Part shown: positions 51,868 to 61,808 of the stretch, in pieces
How the letters are laid out: every line of letters starts with the position of its first letter
Position numbering within the stretch: position 1 is the first letter of the stretch
Source of the DNA: Sphingosinicella terrae
GTDB lineage: Bacteria; Pseudomonadota; Alphaproteobacteria; Sphingomonadales; Sphingomonadaceae
Length of the DNA: 64,000 nucleotides
Direction of reading: 5' to 3'
Assembly: GCF_003347635.1 (NCBI RefSeq)
Contig: NZ_QDFY01000010.1
Span: 62,001 to 126,000, forward strand
The notes under the pieces: generated by a model
Seen by the model: the letters and a program-made list of their open reading frames with translations, nothing else
The model's database searches: none
Told to the model about the DNA's origin: nothing
Made by a program: the position numbers and the translations under genes

Positions 51868-52700
51868 CAGGACTGCCTCGGATCGAATTGGTAGGTGAAC
51901 TGCCGCCAGCCGCGGGGAGCGTCGTAATATTCGGCCGGCAAGCCCCGGATGGGCGTGCAGCCGCGCACGATCGACAGTGCAAGATCGCGCATCCGCCGCT
52001 CATAGTTCCGCAGGCCCGGATCGTCGTTGATCACCCGGGTGACGGTCGCGTCGGCAAGGCTGCCGTCGCGGTTGAGCTGGACGCGGACATTCACCTTGAT
52101 CGCCCCGGCCTCGGGCGCCGGCAGCGGCTGTCGTTCGCAGGGAATGAGCGCGCGGCGGATAGCGGCATTGATGCTCGCCCGCGCCGCGCCCGGCACCTCG
52201 GCCGGCGGCGCGTTGCTCCGCGACTGGCGATCGTCGCCGATGCCCTTGAGGATGTCGTCGCCGATCAGCGGGCGCCGGCTGCGCTCGCCGGTTCCGCTCT
52301 CGCTCGGCCGGGTCTGCTTCGGCTCGCTGCGGGTCTGGCGCGTGATCGGGCGGGTCGGCTGCTGGCGCGGCGGCTCGGGCCGCGTGCGCGGCTGGCGCGT
52401 CAGCGCCGGCTGCTCGGGCACCGGCCGCGGATCCGGCACGGGCGGCGCCGCCTCGGCGGGGGCCGGGGCCGCCGCCGAATCATCGACCGGGCCCGCTTCC
52501 GGGGCGGTCGCCGCGGCGGCGGGCTGCTGGGTCGGCATCGGCGCCGCGGAAGTGAGGCCGACCTCGTCGACGAACGACACTTCGAAGGCCTTGGTCTGCG
52601 GCGCTTCCGAATTCGGGCGGCCGAGCCAGATCAGGGCGGCGAGGATGGCCGCGTGCCCGACGAAGGCGACGCCGAAGCCGGTCCTCTCCGCCCGATCCAT
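51867..52700 (-). CDS. tolA: TolA-like energy-transducing protein
   Basis: A 277-aa inner-membrane protein with one N-terminal span (about residues 9-26), a long Pro/Ala/Arg-rich periplasmic linker, and a C-terminal TonB/TolA-like domain (INAAIRRALIPCERQPLPAPEAGAIKVNVRVQLNRDG). Both cysteines expected in the C-terminal fold appear (PCERQ, RGCTPI). The short, Pro-rich linker is typical of alphaproteobacterial TolA. Its start overlaps the tolR stop and its stop overlaps tolB. Confidence 0.88.
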   Translation of the reverse strand: MDRAERTGFGVAFVGHAAILAALIWLGRPNSEAPQTKAFEVSFVDEVGLTSAAPMPTQQPAAAATAPEAGPVDDSAAAPAPAEAAPPVPDPRPVPEQPALTRQPRTRPEPPRQQPTRPITRQTRSEPKQTRPSESGTGERSRRPLIGDDILKGIGDDRQSRSNAPPAEVPGAARASINAAIRRALIPCERQPLPAPEAGAIKVNVRVQLNRDGSLADATVTRVINDDPGLRNYERRMRDLALSIVRGCTPIRGLPAEYYDAPRGWRQFTYQFDPRQS

Positions 52701-53149
52701 CAGCGGGCCCCGTCGCCGGGCTCGCCGAGGCTGACCAGTGACACCCGGCGCATGCCGGCACGGTTCATCTCGCCCATCACCTGCATGACCCGGCCGTAAT
52801 GCAGGCCGCGATCGGCCCTCAGGAAGATGCGCGGACCGCCTTCTTCGCCGGAAACGGACACGATCTGGGCCAGCCGTCCGGCGAGCATCTCGTCCGGCAC
52901 CGGCGTGTCGTCGATGAACACGCCGCCGGTGGCGTCGATCGAGACCGCCAGCGGCTCGCGGTCCTGGTCGAGCGGCGCCGCCTTGGATTCGGGCAGGTCG
53001 ACCTGGACGCCGGTGGCGAGCAGGGGCGCCGTCACCATGAAGATGATGAGCAGCACCAGCATGACGTCGACCATCGGCGTGACGTTGATCTCCGCCATCG
53101 GCGATCGGCGGGTGCGCTGCCCGGGGCCGAGAATGGGTCCCATCGCCAT
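52700..53149 (-). CDS. tolR: Tol-Pal proton-channel subunit TolR (ExbD-type)
   Basis: A 149-aa protein with a short cytoplasmic start, one span (about residues 28-45, VDVMLVLLIIFMVTAPLL) containing the proton-carrying Asp, and a periplasmic ExbD-type domain with LPESKAAP and RADRGLHYGRVMQVMGEM. With TolQ it uses the proton motive force to energise TolA. It lies between tolQ (21-bp gap) and tolA (1-base overlap). Confidence 0.94.
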   Translation of the reverse strand: MAMGPILGPGQRTRRSPMAEINVTPMVDVMLVLLIIFMVTAPLLATGVQVDLPESKAAPLDQDREPLAVSIDATGGVFIDDTPVPDEMLAGRLAQIVSVSGEEGGPRIFLRADRGLHYGRVMQVMGEMNRAGMRRVSLVSLGEPGDGAR

Positions 53150-53170
53150 GTCAGCTCTTCTCGTCCGCGC

Positions 53171-53857
53171 TCATGCTTCCGCCTCGAGCTCGCGGCTGAG
53201 CGTGCCGTGGAAGCCGTCGGCGAAGCGCTGCAGGCGGGCTTCGAGGCGATTGATGCCGTAACTGAAGCGATTATAGGCGATCACCGCCGGGATGGCGGCG
53301 AACAGGCCGAGCGCGGTGGCGAACAGGGCCTCGGCAATACCGGGTGCGACCACGGCCAGGCTGGTATTCTGCTGGCCGGCAATGTCGGTGAAGCTGCGCA
53401 TGATGCCCCACACCGTGCCGAACAGGCCGACGAAGGGGGCCACCGCCCCGACCGTCGCCAGGATGTTGAGCCGCGACGCGACCCGGTCGGTCTCCGCGGC
53501 GACCGCCGAATGAAGGGCGACGGCCAGGCGCTGGCGGGTCCCGTCCCGATCGACGGTCTTGCCCGCGGTCGAGCGGCGCCATTCGGCGATTCCGGCGGCA
53601 AGGATCTTGGCCGAGGGAAGGTCGCTCCGGCCCCGGGTCTCGTAGAAGCTGTCTATGTCCTCGCTTTTCCAGAATTCGCGCTCGAGCCGCTCATTGTCGC
53701 GGTTGATACGGCGCATGCGCACCCAGTGGCCGACGATGATCGCCCAGGTCCACACGCTGGCAAGCAGCAGGCCGATCATCACCGCTTTCACGACGATGTC
53801 CGCCTGCAGGAACAAGGCGATCGGCGACATCATATCGGTCGGCATATTGTTGCTCAC
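53171..53857 (-). CDS. tolQ: Tol-Pal proton-channel subunit TolQ
   Basis: A 228-aa three-span membrane protein of the MotA/TolQ/ExbB family. Spans are near residues 20-40, 130-155 and 165-190. The GAVAPFVGLFGTVWGIMRSF and GIAEALFATALGLFAAIPAVI blocks are the family signatures. GTG 53857 overlaps the ybgC stop (GTGA) and gives the family length; longer upstream frames are not conserved. It couples to TolR and TolA during cell constriction. Confidence 0.94.
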   Translation of the reverse strand: MSNNMPTDMMSPIALFLQADIVVKAVMIGLLLASVWTWAIIVGHWVRMRRINRDNERLEREFWKSEDIDSFYETRGRSDLPSAKILAAGIAEWRRSTAGKTVDRDGTRQRLAVALHSAVAAETDRVASRLNILATVGAVAPFVGLFGTVWGIMRSFTDIAGQQNTSLAVVAPGIAEALFATALGLFAAIPAVIAYNRFSYGINRLEARLQRFADGFHGTLSRELEAEA

Positions 53858-54312
53858 TCCACCCCTTCCTTCTTCAGTCGCTCGAATTTCGCCACCCAAT
53901 CGCGCGGCTGGCGCCTGGGCCTCCCGTCCGCCGACATGAAGGCGGCCCTGATCTGCGCATCGGCGAGCAGTTGATGCCCGCGCCTGACTCGCTGATGAAT
54001 GAGGCAGCTTGCGGCGCGCACCTCCTCGACCTCGCTCAGCACCAGCAGCACGTCGTCGAGCTTCGCCGGGCGGAGATATTTGATGCGCGCCTCGGCGACG
54101 ACATAGACGCCGTCGCCCGCCTCCAGGACGGCGCGCTGGTCTATGCCGGCGGCCCTCAGCATGTCCGATCGCGCGCGCTCCAGGAATCTCAGATAGTTGG
54201 CGTAGTAAACGACGCCGGCAACGTCGGTGTCCTCGAAATAGACCCTGAGCGCGAAATGATGCGTGCGCCCGATCCAGGCGCCTTCATAGGGCTTGTCGAT
54301 GTCCAGGTTCAC
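53854..54312 (-). CDS. ybgC: Tol-Pal associated acyl-CoA thioesterase
   Basis: A 152-aa hotdog-fold 4-hydroxybenzoyl-CoA thioesterase-like protein. The catalytic Asp lies in VYFEDTDVAGVVYYANYLRFLERARSD, the classic YbgC signature. In E. coli it acts on short-chain or coenzyme A-linked acyl groups and associates with the Tol-Pal locus. It is the first gene of the ybgC-tolQRAB-pal operon and overlaps tolQ by four bases. Confidence 0.93.
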   Translation of the reverse strand: MNLDIDKPYEGAWIGRTHHFALRVYFEDTDVAGVVYYANYLRFLERARSDMLRAAGIDQRAVLEAGDGVYVVAEARIKYLRPAKLDDVLLVLSEVEEVRAASCLIHQRVRRGHQLLADAQIRAAFMSADGRPRRQPRDWVAKFERLKKEGVE

Positions 54313-54400
54313 GGAACGGCCCTGTATCGGCCTTGCCGCCGCGACGAACCCCTTGGCCCGCCGCCTGGGACGAGCCGAGCCGTTTGTGCGTTGTTCCGCC

Positions 54401-55543
54401 TCAGCGGCGCCGCCGATAGGCGTCCCGCTGGGCTTCGACGGCGCGCAGCAGGTCGCCCATGGCGAGGTTCATGTCGGTGATGTGGAGGCCCCAGTCGGGC
54501 AGGATCCTGCCGCCGACGCGGACATCGCCGGGGATGTCGTCGGTACGCGCGTCGGCCGGATCGGCATTCACCAGCACCGACAGATAGCCGGTCGCGCCGC
54601 GATTGATGCAGGCGGCGGAGACCAGCCCTTCGGTGCGAAGGAACGGCACCGGCGGCGTGCCCTCGCTCGACCAGGCGATGTCCGACGCGCCGAAGCCGCC
54701 CTCCGCCGCGAACCAGTAGGAATCGAGCGGTGCAGTGCCGCCGCCGAGCGCCGCGGGGTTGGTGCAGGCGGCGGTCATGCCCGGGCGCGCCGCCCGGCCG
54801 AACATACCGCCGGGCGGCGGCGGATTGGTGGCGCGGAACGACATGTAGGTGATGACGCAGCCGGTCTGGCCGAGGCGGGTGCACAGCGGCGTCCGCTGGA
54901 AGCTGCCGCCGACGACCTCGCCCTCCGGCACCTCGACGGCGAAGCCGATCAGCAGCGCCGAGAGCAGGCGCCCCGCGGCAGGCTCATTCTCGATCTCCTC
55001 GGCGAGCAGCCGGGTGAGATGGATGGTGCCCTGGCTGTGACCGATGAGGACGAAGGGACGGCCCTGATTGTGGTGTTCGAGATAATGGCGCCAGGCGGCG
55101 AGGACGTCGCCATAGGCCCGGTCGAAGATCGGCGTCACGTCCTCGCCCGCCGCCACGCGCGGGATCGCCGCCAGCGTCGCCTGGCGATAGAGCGGGGCGA
55201 ACGTGCGGCACAGGGTCGCGAAGCGTGCCAGCTGGAGAGTGGCGACGCCCTGCTCCTCCGGGCCGGCAGCGAGGTCGCTGATCAGGCCGGAATCGCGCGA
55301 CACGGTCGGGTAGACGTAGAAGCAGTCGATCGGCGGATCCTGCGCGGGCTTGACCTCGCCGATCGAGCCGTAGCCGTTCGGATTGAGCGCCGCGGTCGGC
55401 AACGGCCGGCTGCAGGGATCGTCGCGGTCCGGCAGGCAAAGCCAGCGGGTCTCGTCCGCATAGTCGACCGGATCACTCTCCGGCGCCTGCGCCGCGAGCG
55501 GCGAGGCGAGGGCGAGGCCGAGGGCGGCGATCCAGGCTTTCAT
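54401..55543 (-). CDS. DUF3089 exported alpha/beta-hydrolase-like protein
   Basis: A 380-aa protein with a signal peptide (LALASPLAAQA). The mature chain has the DUF3089 features IDCFYVYPTVSRDSGLISDLAAG, AYGDVLAAWRHYLEHHNQGRPFVLIGHSQG and LLSALLIGFAVEVPEG. GHSQG is a nucleophile elbow, so a lipase or esterase activity is likely. It lies between ruvB and the ybgC operon, 12 bp after ruvB, and may be cotranscribed with ruvB. Confidence 0.82.
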   Translation of the reverse strand: MKAWIAALGLALASPLAAQAPESDPVDYADETRWLCLPDRDDPCSRPLPTAALNPNGYGSIGEVKPAQDPPIDCFYVYPTVSRDSGLISDLAAGPEEQGVATLQLARFATLCRTFAPLYRQATLAAIPRVAAGEDVTPIFDRAYGDVLAAWRHYLEHHNQGRPFVLIGHSQGTIHLTRLLAEEIENEPAAGRLLSALLIGFAVEVPEGEVVGGSFQRTPLCTRLGQTGCVITYMSFRATNPPPPGGMFGRAARPGMTAACTNPAALGGGTAPLDSYWFAAEGGFGASDIAWSSEGTPPVPFLRTEGLVSAACINRGATGYLSVLVNADPADARTDDIPGDVRVGGRILPDWGLHITDMNLAMGDLLRAVEAQRDAYRRRR

Positions 55544-55555
55544 GCGCGATTTTCC

Positions 55556-56590
55556 CTATTTGGCGTCGAACAGGCCGGCCTGGCCGCTCGGCTGCGGCAG
55601 GCCGAGATGGGTCCATCCCGGTCCGTTGAGGCAGCGGCCGCGGGCCGTGCGGGCGATGAGGCCGAGCTGGATCAGATAGGGCTCGATCACTTCCTCGATC
55701 GTGTCCCTCGGCTCGCTGAGGCCGGCGGCGAGCGTCTCGACGCCGACCGGGCCGCCTCGATAGATGTCGGCGATCATGTGGAGGTAACGGCGGTCCATCG
55801 CGTCCAGGCCGAGCTGGTCGACCTCCATCCGGGTCAAGGCGGAATCGGCCGCACGCGCGTCCACCTCGGCCTGGCCGGCCGCCTGGGCGAAGTCCCGGAC
55901 CCGGCGGAGCAACCGTCCGGCGATGCGCGGCGTGCCGCGCGAGCGTCGCGCCACCTCGCGCGCGCCGTCGTCGGTGATGGCGAGGCCGAGCAGCCCGGCC
56001 GCGCGGCGCACCACCTTCTCCAGCTCGTCGACCGAATAGAAAGCGAGCCGCACCGGAATGCCGAACCGGTCGCGCAGTGGCGTCGTGATCAGCCCTTGCC
56101 GGGTGGTCGCGCCGACCAGGGTGAATTTGGGCAGGTCGATGCGGACCGAGCGGGCCGACGGGCCTTCGCCGATCATCAGGTCGAGGACCCGGTCCTCCAT
56201 CGCCGGATAGAGTATCTCCTCGACGGCGGGACTGAGCCGGTGGATCTCGTCGATAAACAGGACGTCGCCATCCTCGAGATTGGTGAGCAGGGCGGCGAGA
56301 TCGCCCGACTTGGCGATGACCGGGCCGGACGTGGCCCGGAAGCCGACGCCGAGCTCGCGGGCGATGATCTGCGCGAGCGTGGTCTTGCCGAGCCCCGGGG
56401 GTCCGAAGAACAGGACATGGTCGAGCGCATCGCCGCGCCCCTTGGCGGCGTCGATGAACACCCGCAGATTCTCGCGCGCCGCTTTTTGGCCGACGAACTC
56501 GGCGAGCGTCTTCGGCCGCAGCGCGGCGTCGAGGTCCTCGGGGCGACGCTCGGCGGACATGACGCGGTCCTGATCCATGGCCTCAGCCAT
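55556..56590 (-). CDS. ruvB: Holliday junction branch-migration helicase RuvB
   Basis: A 344-aa AAA+ motor that drives Holliday junctions with RuvA. Walker A is [12 protein letters not shown], Walker [16 protein letters not shown], sensor I VGATTRQG, and the C-terminal winged helix has [24 protein letters not shown] 56590 is listed; ATG 56578 or 56560 are also plausible. Unlike the usual ruvA-ruvB pair, an M19 dipeptidase gene on the opposite strand separates it from ruvA, so it needs its own promoter. Confidence 0.95.
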   Translation of the reverse strand: MAEAMDQDRVMSAERRPEDLDAALRPKTLAEFVGQKAARENLRVFIDAAKGRGDALDHVLFFGPPGLGKTTLAQIIARELGVGFRATSGPVIAKSGDLAALLTNLEDGDVLFIDEIHRLSPAVEEILYPAMEDRVLDLMIGEGPSARSVRIDLPKFTLVGATTRQGLITTPLRDRFGIPVRLAFYSVDELEKVVRRAAGLLGLAITDDGAREVARRSRGTPRIAGRLLRRVRDFAQAAGQAEVDARAADSALTRMEVDQLGLDAMDRRYLHMIADIYRGGPVGVETLAAGLSEPRDTIEEVIEPYLIQLGLIARTARGRCLNGPGWTHLGLPQPSGQAGLFDAK

Positions 56591-56679
56591 AGCGCAAGCG
56601 AGTCGGGTGTCGAGCGGCTTTGCCGCGCTTGAGCGGCGACCGCTTCTTTCCTAACCTCGATGGATCGGAGGGCCCGGCC

Positions 56680-57807
56680 ATGCATCGTCGCGAGTTCATC
56701 CTGAGCGCCGGCGCGGCCGGGGCGGCATCGTTGCTCCCCTTCTCGCTGCGTGCGCAGCCCGCGCCGCGTGCGGCGGCCGACAGGTCGATCTATGTCGACG
56801 CTCAGGGCGGCATCGATGGCCTCGATCGCGGGGCCGACGGGCGATACGTCGCCTCGCCCCGGCTGGTCGAGGCGATACGGGCCCGCCGCATCGATCTCGT
56901 CAGCTGCACGATCGGGCCGGTCGGCAATGTCCCGGACGCGTTTCGCGGCGCCGTCGAGGATCTCGCCGGCTGGAACCGCTTCCTCGCCGACCACCCGGCC
57001 CTCTTCTCCCGGGTCGAGCGCGCCGCCGATATCGAGGCCGCGCGCGCCGCCGGGCGTGTCGGCCTGATCTACAACTTCCAGGACACCGTCGCGCTGGAGG
57101 CCGTACCCGACCGGGTCGACACGTTCGCCAGTCTCGGCGTGCGCGTGATCCAGCTCACCTACAACAAGCGCAACCTCGCCGGCGACGGCTGTCTCGAGCG
57201 CGCCGATGCCGGTCTCTCCGATTTCGGCCGGGAGGTGATCGGGCGGATCAACCGCGCCCGCTTGCTGCTCGATCTCAGCCATGCCGGTCCCCGCACAATC
57301 GCGGAGGGGATCGCCGCCAGCACTGCGCCGCCGGCCATAACCCATAGCGGCTGCCGGGCCCTCGCCGATCTGCCGCGCAACACCCATGACGCGCAGATGC
57401 GTGCGCTGGCGGAGAAGGGCGGGGTCTTCGGCCTCTATCTGATGCCCTTCCTGCGCACCGCCGGCCAGCCGGGGCGGGAAGACCTGCTTCGCCACCTCGA
57501 TCACGCCATCGACGTCTGCGGCGAGGATCATGTCGGTATCGGCACCGACAACCCCTTCCTCGGCTATACGGTCAATGACGAGACCCGCGCGGAGCAGCGA
57601 CGCTTCTTCGAGGAACGGTCGCGCCGCGGCATCGCCGCTCCCGGAGAGGCCGCGGACGTGCTCAACCTCGTCGAGGGCTATAACGATGCGGCGCGCTACG
57701 ACCGGATGGCGGCGGACCTGCGCCGCCGAGGCTGGAGCTCGGCCCGGATCGACAAGGTGCTCGGCGGAAATTTCGTGCGGTTGTTCGGCGAGGTCTGGGG
57801 CGGCTGA
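56680..57807 (+). CDS. Membrane dipeptidase-like peptidase M19, Tat-exported
   Basis: A 375-aa M19 family zinc amidohydrolase. The N-terminus HRREFILSAGAAGAASLL has a twin-arginine pair and hydrophobic stretch, suggesting Tat export. The barrel includes IQLTYNKRN, DLSHAG, ITHSGCRALADLPRN and HVGIGTDNPFLG, the usual metal and substrate segments. ATG 56680 follows GGAGGGCCC. It is transcribed between and against ruvA and ruvB, which is an unusual position. Confidence 0.87.
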   Translation: MHRREFILSAGAAGAASLLPFSLRAQPAPRAAADRSIYVDAQGGIDGLDRGADGRYVASPRLVEAIRARRIDLVSCTIGPVGNVPDAFRGAVEDLAGWNRFLADHPALFSRVERAADIEAARAAGRVGLIYNFQDTVALEAVPDRVDTFASLGVRVIQLTYNKRNLAGDGCLERADAGLSDFGREVIGRINRARLLLDLSHAGPRTIAEGIAASTAPPAITHSGCRALADLPRNTHDAQMRALAEKGGVFGLYLMPFLRTAGQPGREDLLRHLDHAIDVCGEDHVGIGTDNPFLGYTVNDETRAEQRRFFEERSRRGIAAPGEAADVLNLVEGYNDAARYDRMAADLRRRGWSSARIDKVLGGNFVRLFGEVWGG

Positions 57808-57809
57808 GG

Positions 57810-57829
57810 CGAAGGCCGGCGCGCCTTCG
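57810..57829. terminator. Bidirectional hairpin between M19 and ruvA
   Basis: CGAAGGC (57810-57816) pairs with GCCTTCG (57823-57829) around a six-base loop, in the short gap between the convergent M19 and ruvA genes. It may terminate both messages. No T tract is present. Confidence 0.4.
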
Positions 57830-58435
57830 TCACCGCGCCGCCATCTTGAGCGAGGTCCGCACCAGCTGGTCGAGACTGGCCTCCGGCCCGAGCTCGGTCT
57901 CGGCCTTGCCGACCGCCGCTGCCGCCTCGGCGGGACGGAAGCCGAGATTGAGCAGAGCCGACACCGCATCCTGGGCATGGCTGCCGGCCGGGATCGGCGC
58001 GGTGCCGCCGGCGGCGCCGGGCCCGAGCGCGACGCCGCCCATCTTGTCCTTCAATTCGAGCACGATCCGCTGCGCGAGCTTCGGGCCCACGCCCTGGGCG
58101 CGGGTGATCATCCGGCTGTCGCCGGCGGCGATGGCATTGTGCAGCTCGTCGGCGTTCAGGGCCGAGAGGATGGCGAGCGCCACGCGGGCGCCGACGCCCT
58201 GGACAGAGACCAGGAGACGGAACCAGTCCCGCTCGGCTGCGGTCGAGAAGCCGATGAGGCGGATCGAATCCTCGGCGACCAGCATCTCGGTGTGGAGCAC
58301 GACCTCGTCGCCGATCGCGCCGAGCTGCGCCAGCGTCCGCGTCGAGGCGAAGACGAGATAGCCGACGCCGCCGACGTCGATCACCGCGAAATCGGTCCCG
58401 AAGCCGTCGAGCAGGCCCCGCAACTTGGCGATCAT
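57830..58435 (-). CDS. ruvA: Holliday junction-binding protein RuvA
   Basis: A 201-aa tetrameric protein that binds Holliday junctions and loads RuvB. The N-terminal OB domain has [15 protein letters not shown], the two helix-hairpin-helix motifs lie in [13 protein letters not shown] and [19 protein letters not shown], and the C-terminal RuvB-contacting domain contains [17 protein letters not shown]. Its start overlaps ruvC by four bases. Confidence 0.95.
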   Translation of the reverse strand: MIAKLRGLLDGFGTDFAVIDVGGVGYLVFASTRTLAQLGAIGDEVVLHTEMLVAEDSIRLIGFSTAAERDWFRLLVSVQGVGARVALAILSALNADELHNAIAAGDSRMITRAQGVGPKLAQRIVLELKDKMGGVALGPGAAGGTAPIPAGSHAQDAVSALLNLGFRPAEAAAAVGKAETELGPEASLDQLVRTSLKMAAR

Positions 58436-59001
58436 GCCGCGTGACCCTTGTTGCGGATCGCCCGATTCTCGCCCGTCAACGCACCGTCTCGCGGCGCAGC
58501 GCTCCCGGACGACCGGGGTTCCAGCGCGCGCCGGCTGGCGAGGTGATGGGCGTGGGTAATGGCGACGGCGAGGGCGTCGGCGGCATCGGCGCCGGCGACC
58601 TTGGTCCCCGGCAGCAGCCGCTGGACCATGGCATGGACCTGCGCCTTCTCGGCGCCGCCGACTCCGACCACCGCCTTCTTGACCAGCCGGGCGGCATATT
58701 CGCCGACGTCGAGCCCGCGCCGGGCGACCGACAGGATGACGACGCCGCGGGCATGGCCGAGCTTGAGCGTCGACTGGGGGTTCTCGTTGAGGAAGACCTC
58801 TTCGACCGCCGCGCCGCCGGGCCGGTGCAGGTCGAGCACTCCGCCCAGGGCCGCATCGAGCCGCGCCAGACGCTCGGGAAGGCCCTGTTTCGAGTCGGTG
58901 CGGATCTGTCCGTTGGCGACATGGCTCAGCCGGTTGCCCTCGGCCGCGATGACGCCCCAGCCGGTGCAGCCGAGGCCGGGATCCAGGCCGATGATCAGCA
59001 T
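58432..59001 (-). CDS. ruvC: Holliday junction resolvase RuvC
   Basis: A 189-aa endonuclease cutting Holliday junctions. Catalytic acidic residues occur in [35 protein letters not shown] and the C-terminal [16 protein letters not shown]. It is longer than the ~173-aa E. coli enzyme through a Ser/Ala-rich tail. ATG 59001 starts directly before the conserved MLIIGLDPG. It is the second gene after yebC (13-bp gap), a common arrangement. Confidence 0.95.
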   Translation of the reverse strand: MLIIGLDPGLGCTGWGVIAAEGNRLSHVANGQIRTDSKQGLPERLARLDAALGGVLDLHRPGGAAVEEVFLNENPQSTLKLGHARGVVILSVARRGLDVGEYAARLVKKAVVGVGGAEKAQVHAMVQRLLPGTKVAGADAADALAVAITHAHHLASRRALEPRSSGSAAPRDGALTGENRAIRNKGHAA

Positions 59002-59014
59002 GCCCCCTCGCTCT

Positions 59015-59758
59015 TTATGCTAGCTTCTCCAACGTCTCTTCCGACATCTCGTAATTGCCCCAGACGGTCTGGATATCATCATCGTCCTCGAGCGTCTCGA
59101 CCAGCTTGATCAGCTTCTCGGCATCCTCGCCGGCGACGTCGACCGAGGTCTGCGGCCGCCAGGCGAGATTGACGCTCTCCGGCGCGCCGAGCTTCTCCTC
59201 GAGCGCCCGGGCGACTTCGTGGAGGCTGTCCTGCGCGGTCCAGATCTCGTGAACCTCCTCCCCGGATTCCACGTCCTCGGCACCGGCCTCGATCGCGGCC
59301 TCGAACAGGGCGTCCGCGGAGCCGGCGGTGACGGGATAGGTGACCAGGCCGAGCCGATCGAAGCCGTGGGTCACCGATCCCGAGGCGCCGAGATTGCCGC
59401 CATTCTTGGAGAAGATGGTGCGCACGTTGGTGGCGGTGCGGTTGCGATTGTCGGTCAGCGCCTCGACGACGAGCGACACTCCGCCCGGGCCGAAGCCCTC
59501 GTAGCGGATCTCCTCATAATCCTCGGCGTCGCCGCCGCTCGCTTTGTCGATTGCCCGCTGGATATTGTCCTTGGGCATCGACTGGGCGCGCGCGGCATTC
59601 ACCGCCGCGCGCAGGCGCGGGTTCATGTCGGGATCGGGGGCGCCCATCTTCGCCGCCACGGTGATCTCGCGCGACAGCTTTGAGAACATCGCCGAGCGCT
59701 TCTTGTCCTGCGCCCCCTTGCGATGCATGATGTTCTTGAACTTGCTGTGGCCGGCCAT
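59015..59758 (-). CDS. yebC: YebC/PmpR-family regulatory or translation factor
   Basis: A 247-aa YebC family protein. It begins with the invariant [21 protein letters not shown] and has [40 protein letters not shown] and [14 protein letters not shown]. Family members act as DNA-binding regulators or assist translation of proline-rich stretches. It is upstream of ruvC in the same direction, consistent with one operon. Confidence 0.93.
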   Translation of the reverse strand: MAGHSKFKNIMHRKGAQDKKRSAMFSKLSREITVAAKMGAPDPDMNPRLRAAVNAARAQSMPKDNIQRAIDKASGGDAEDYEEIRYEGFGPGGVSLVVEALTDNRNRTATNVRTIFSKNGGNLGASGSVTHGFDRLGLVTYPVTAGSADALFEAAIEAGAEDVESGEEVHEIWTAQDSLHEVARALEEKLGAPESVNLAWRPQTSVDVAGEDAEKLIKLVETLEDDDDIQTVWGNYEMSEETLEKLA

Positions 59759-59793
59759 CGCCGCCTGCTCCCTTCCTTGCTGCGTTCAGCGCT

Positions 59794-60048
59794 TCAGGCC
59801 AGGCCCAGCGCGGCCTTGTAGGTCTCGAGCAGGGCCTCCGCCTCGTCGCGCGCGTCCTTGTCCATCTTGCGCAGGCGGACGATGGTGCGCATCGTCTTCG
59901 GGTCATAACCGCGTGCCTTCGCTTCGGCGTAGACGTCCTTCACGTCGTCGCCGATCGCCTTCTTCTCTTCCTCGAGCCGCTCGATACGCTCGATCAGCAG
60001 CCTCAGCTCGTCGGCCGCGACATTCCCTTCCGCCAATTCACGCTCCAT
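59794..60048 (-). CDS. gapR: GapR / DUF2312 nucleoid-associated protein
   Basis: An 84-aa protein of the DUF2312 family. In Caulobacter GapR binds overtwisted AT-rich DNA ahead of replication and transcription. Typical features are [20 protein letters not shown] and [23 protein letters not shown]. The start is uncertain: ATG 60048 is listed, since the frame upstream loses conservation. It lies between yebC and the pyk gene, divergent from the latter. Confidence 0.9.
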   Translation of the reverse strand: MERELAEGNVAADELRLLIERIERLEEEKKAIGDDVKDVYAEAKARGYDPKTMRTIVRLRKMDKDARDEAEALLETYKAALGLA

Positions 60049-60069
60049 GATTTCGGGTTGAGGCGCTGC

Positions 60070-60110
60070 TCTAGAGCATCGCGCGGAAAAGAGGGAACCG
60101 GTTTTTCGCC
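60070..60110. repeat. Alphaproteobacterial palindromic intergenic repeat
   Basis: TCTAGAGCATCG followed by GCGGAAAAGAGGGAACCGG and TTTTTCGCC forms a GCGGAAAA/TTTTTCGC hairpin. Short repeats of the form GAGCAT...GGAAAAG...CCGGTTTTCCG are dispersed in many alphaproteobacterial genomes. It sits in the gapR-pyk intergenic region. Recognition is by remembered pattern, not a search. Confidence 0.45.
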
Positions 60111-60154
60111 GGGTCGGGGAGTTCCGGTGCCTCGATGCTGCCGGCTCAACCGGG

Positions 60155-60182
60155 TTGCACTGTGGGGCCGACCGGTTATGGG
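60155..60182 (+). promoter_or_regulatory. Possible pyk promoter
   Basis: TTGCAC (60155-60160) and TATGGG (60177-60182) are separated by 16 bases. The implied start near 60189 leaves a leader of about 26 bases before the pyk ATG at 60215. Only base matches support it. Confidence 0.35.
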
Positions 60183-60214
60183 CGCAATCGACTTCCAGCA
60201 AGGGGCCGCCGCCG

Positions 60215-61693
60215 ATGTCGAGAAAAGAGACGACGCCCAGCCGGTTCGTCCCGCGCAGCCGCAAGGTGCGGATCCTCGCGACCCTCGGCCCGGCCAGCGA
60301 CGATCCGCAGATGATCCGCCAGCTCGCCGAGGCCGGGGCCGACGCCTTCCGGATCAACATGAGCCACGGCGATCATGCCGACCATGCGCGGCGCATCGCC
60401 GCGATCCGCGGGCTGGAGGCGGAGCTCGAGCGTCCGACCACGATCATGGCCGACCTGCAGGGGCCGAAGCTGCGCGTCGGCCGCTTCAAGGCCGATCGCG
60501 CCGAGCTTCGCAACGGCCAGCGCTTCGTCTTCGATCGCGATCCCGCCGAAGGCGATTCGGACCGGGTGACTTTGCCGCATCGCGAGATCTTCGAGGCGGT
60601 GAGGCCCGACGCCCGCTTGCTCGTCGACGACGGCAAGCTGGTCTTCCGGGTCGTCGAAGCGGACGATGCGCGGATCGAGACGGTGGTCGAGGTGGGCGGC
60701 ACCATCTCGAACAACAAGGGCCTGAACCTGCCCGACGTGCTGCTGCCGCTGGCGGCGCTGACCGAGAAGGACCGGTCCGACCTCGTCTTCGCCCTCGAGC
60801 AGGGCGTCGATTGGATCGCGCTGTCGTTCGTGCAGCGGCCCGAGGACGTCGCCGAGGCGCGCCGGCTGATCGGCGGCAAGGCCGCCCTCCTCGCCAAGAT
60901 CGAGAAGCCGGCGGCGGTCGACCGGCTGGAAGGCATATTGGAGCTGGCCGATGCCGTCATGGTCGCTCGCGGCGATCTCGGCGTCGAGCTTCCGCCGGAG
61001 GACGTGCCGCCGCTCCAGAAGAGGATCGTCGAGGCCGCGCGCCGCCTCGGTCGTCCGGTGGTGGTCGCGACGCAGATGCTCGAATCGATGATCCAGTCGC
61101 CCTCGCCGACCCGCGCGGAGGTGTCGGACGTGGCCACCGCCGTCTATGACGGCGCCGATGCGATCATGCTTTCGGCCGAGAGCGCCTCGGGCAAATACCC
61201 GCTCGAGGCGGTGGCGATGATGAACCGGATCGCCACCAGCGCCGAATCGGATCCGACCCATCATGCCCGGGTCCATTTCACCGAGACGCTGCCCGATGCG
61301 ACGACCAACGACGCCATCGCCCGCGCCGCCGCCCAGATCGTGCGGACCGTCGACGCCTCGGCGATCGTCTGCTTCACGAGCTCGGGCTCGACCGCCTGGC
61401 GCATGGCGCGCGAGCGCCCGACGGTGCCGCTGCTCGTGCTCACCCCTTCGCTCAAGACCGCTCGCCGCCTCGGCCTGCTCTGGGGCGCCCATGCCGTGCG
61501 CACCCGCGATGTCGGCAGCTTCGAGGAGATGGTCGGCAAGTCGAAGCGCATGGCGCTTCGCCACAGCGTCGCCCGGTCCGGCGACCGGATCATCGTCACC
61601 GCCGGCGTCCCGTTCGGCACGCCGGGATCGACCAACGTCGTCCATGTCGCGCGCCTGATCGGCGACGAGCTGGCCCGCTATCGACCGAGCTGA
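60215..61693 (+). CDS. pyk: Pyruvate kinase
   Basis: A 492-aa glycolytic enzyme converting phosphoenolpyruvate and ADP to pyruvate and ATP. Visible motifs are [48 protein letters not shown] and [21 protein letters not shown], the active-site loop. The C-terminal domain has [13 protein letters not shown] and [18 protein letters not shown] 60215 gives the normal start of the conserved domain. It is divergent from gapR. Confidence 0.95.
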   Translation: MSRKETTPSRFVPRSRKVRILATLGPASDDPQMIRQLAEAGADAFRINMSHGDHADHARRIAAIRGLEAELERPTTIMADLQGPKLRVGRFKADRAELRNGQRFVFDRDPAEGDSDRVTLPHREIFEAVRPDARLLVDDGKLVFRVVEADDARIETVVEVGGTISNNKGLNLPDVLLPLAALTEKDRSDLVFALEQGVDWIALSFVQRPEDVAEARRLIGGKAALLAKIEKPAAVDRLEGILELADAVMVARGDLGVELPPEDVPPLQKRIVEAARRLGRPVVVATQMLESMIQSPSPTRAEVSDVATAVYDGADAIMLSAESASGKYPLEAVAMMNRIATSAESDPTHHARVHFTETLPDATTNDAIARAAAQIVRTVDASAIVCFTSSGSTAWRMARERPTVPLLVLTPSLKTARRLGLLWGAHAVRTRDVGSFEEMVGKSKRMALRHSVARSGDRIIVTAGVPFGTPGSTNVVHVARLIGDELARYRPS

Positions 61694-61808
61694 AGCGGGC
61701 GGGGCGGCCGCGGAAATCGCTGGCTTGCACGGCTTTTTTGAGACGAAGCGTATTGCCTATGCGGCGCGGCGCATTAGTGTCCGCGGCCATAGCATTCAGG
61801 GGAACACC

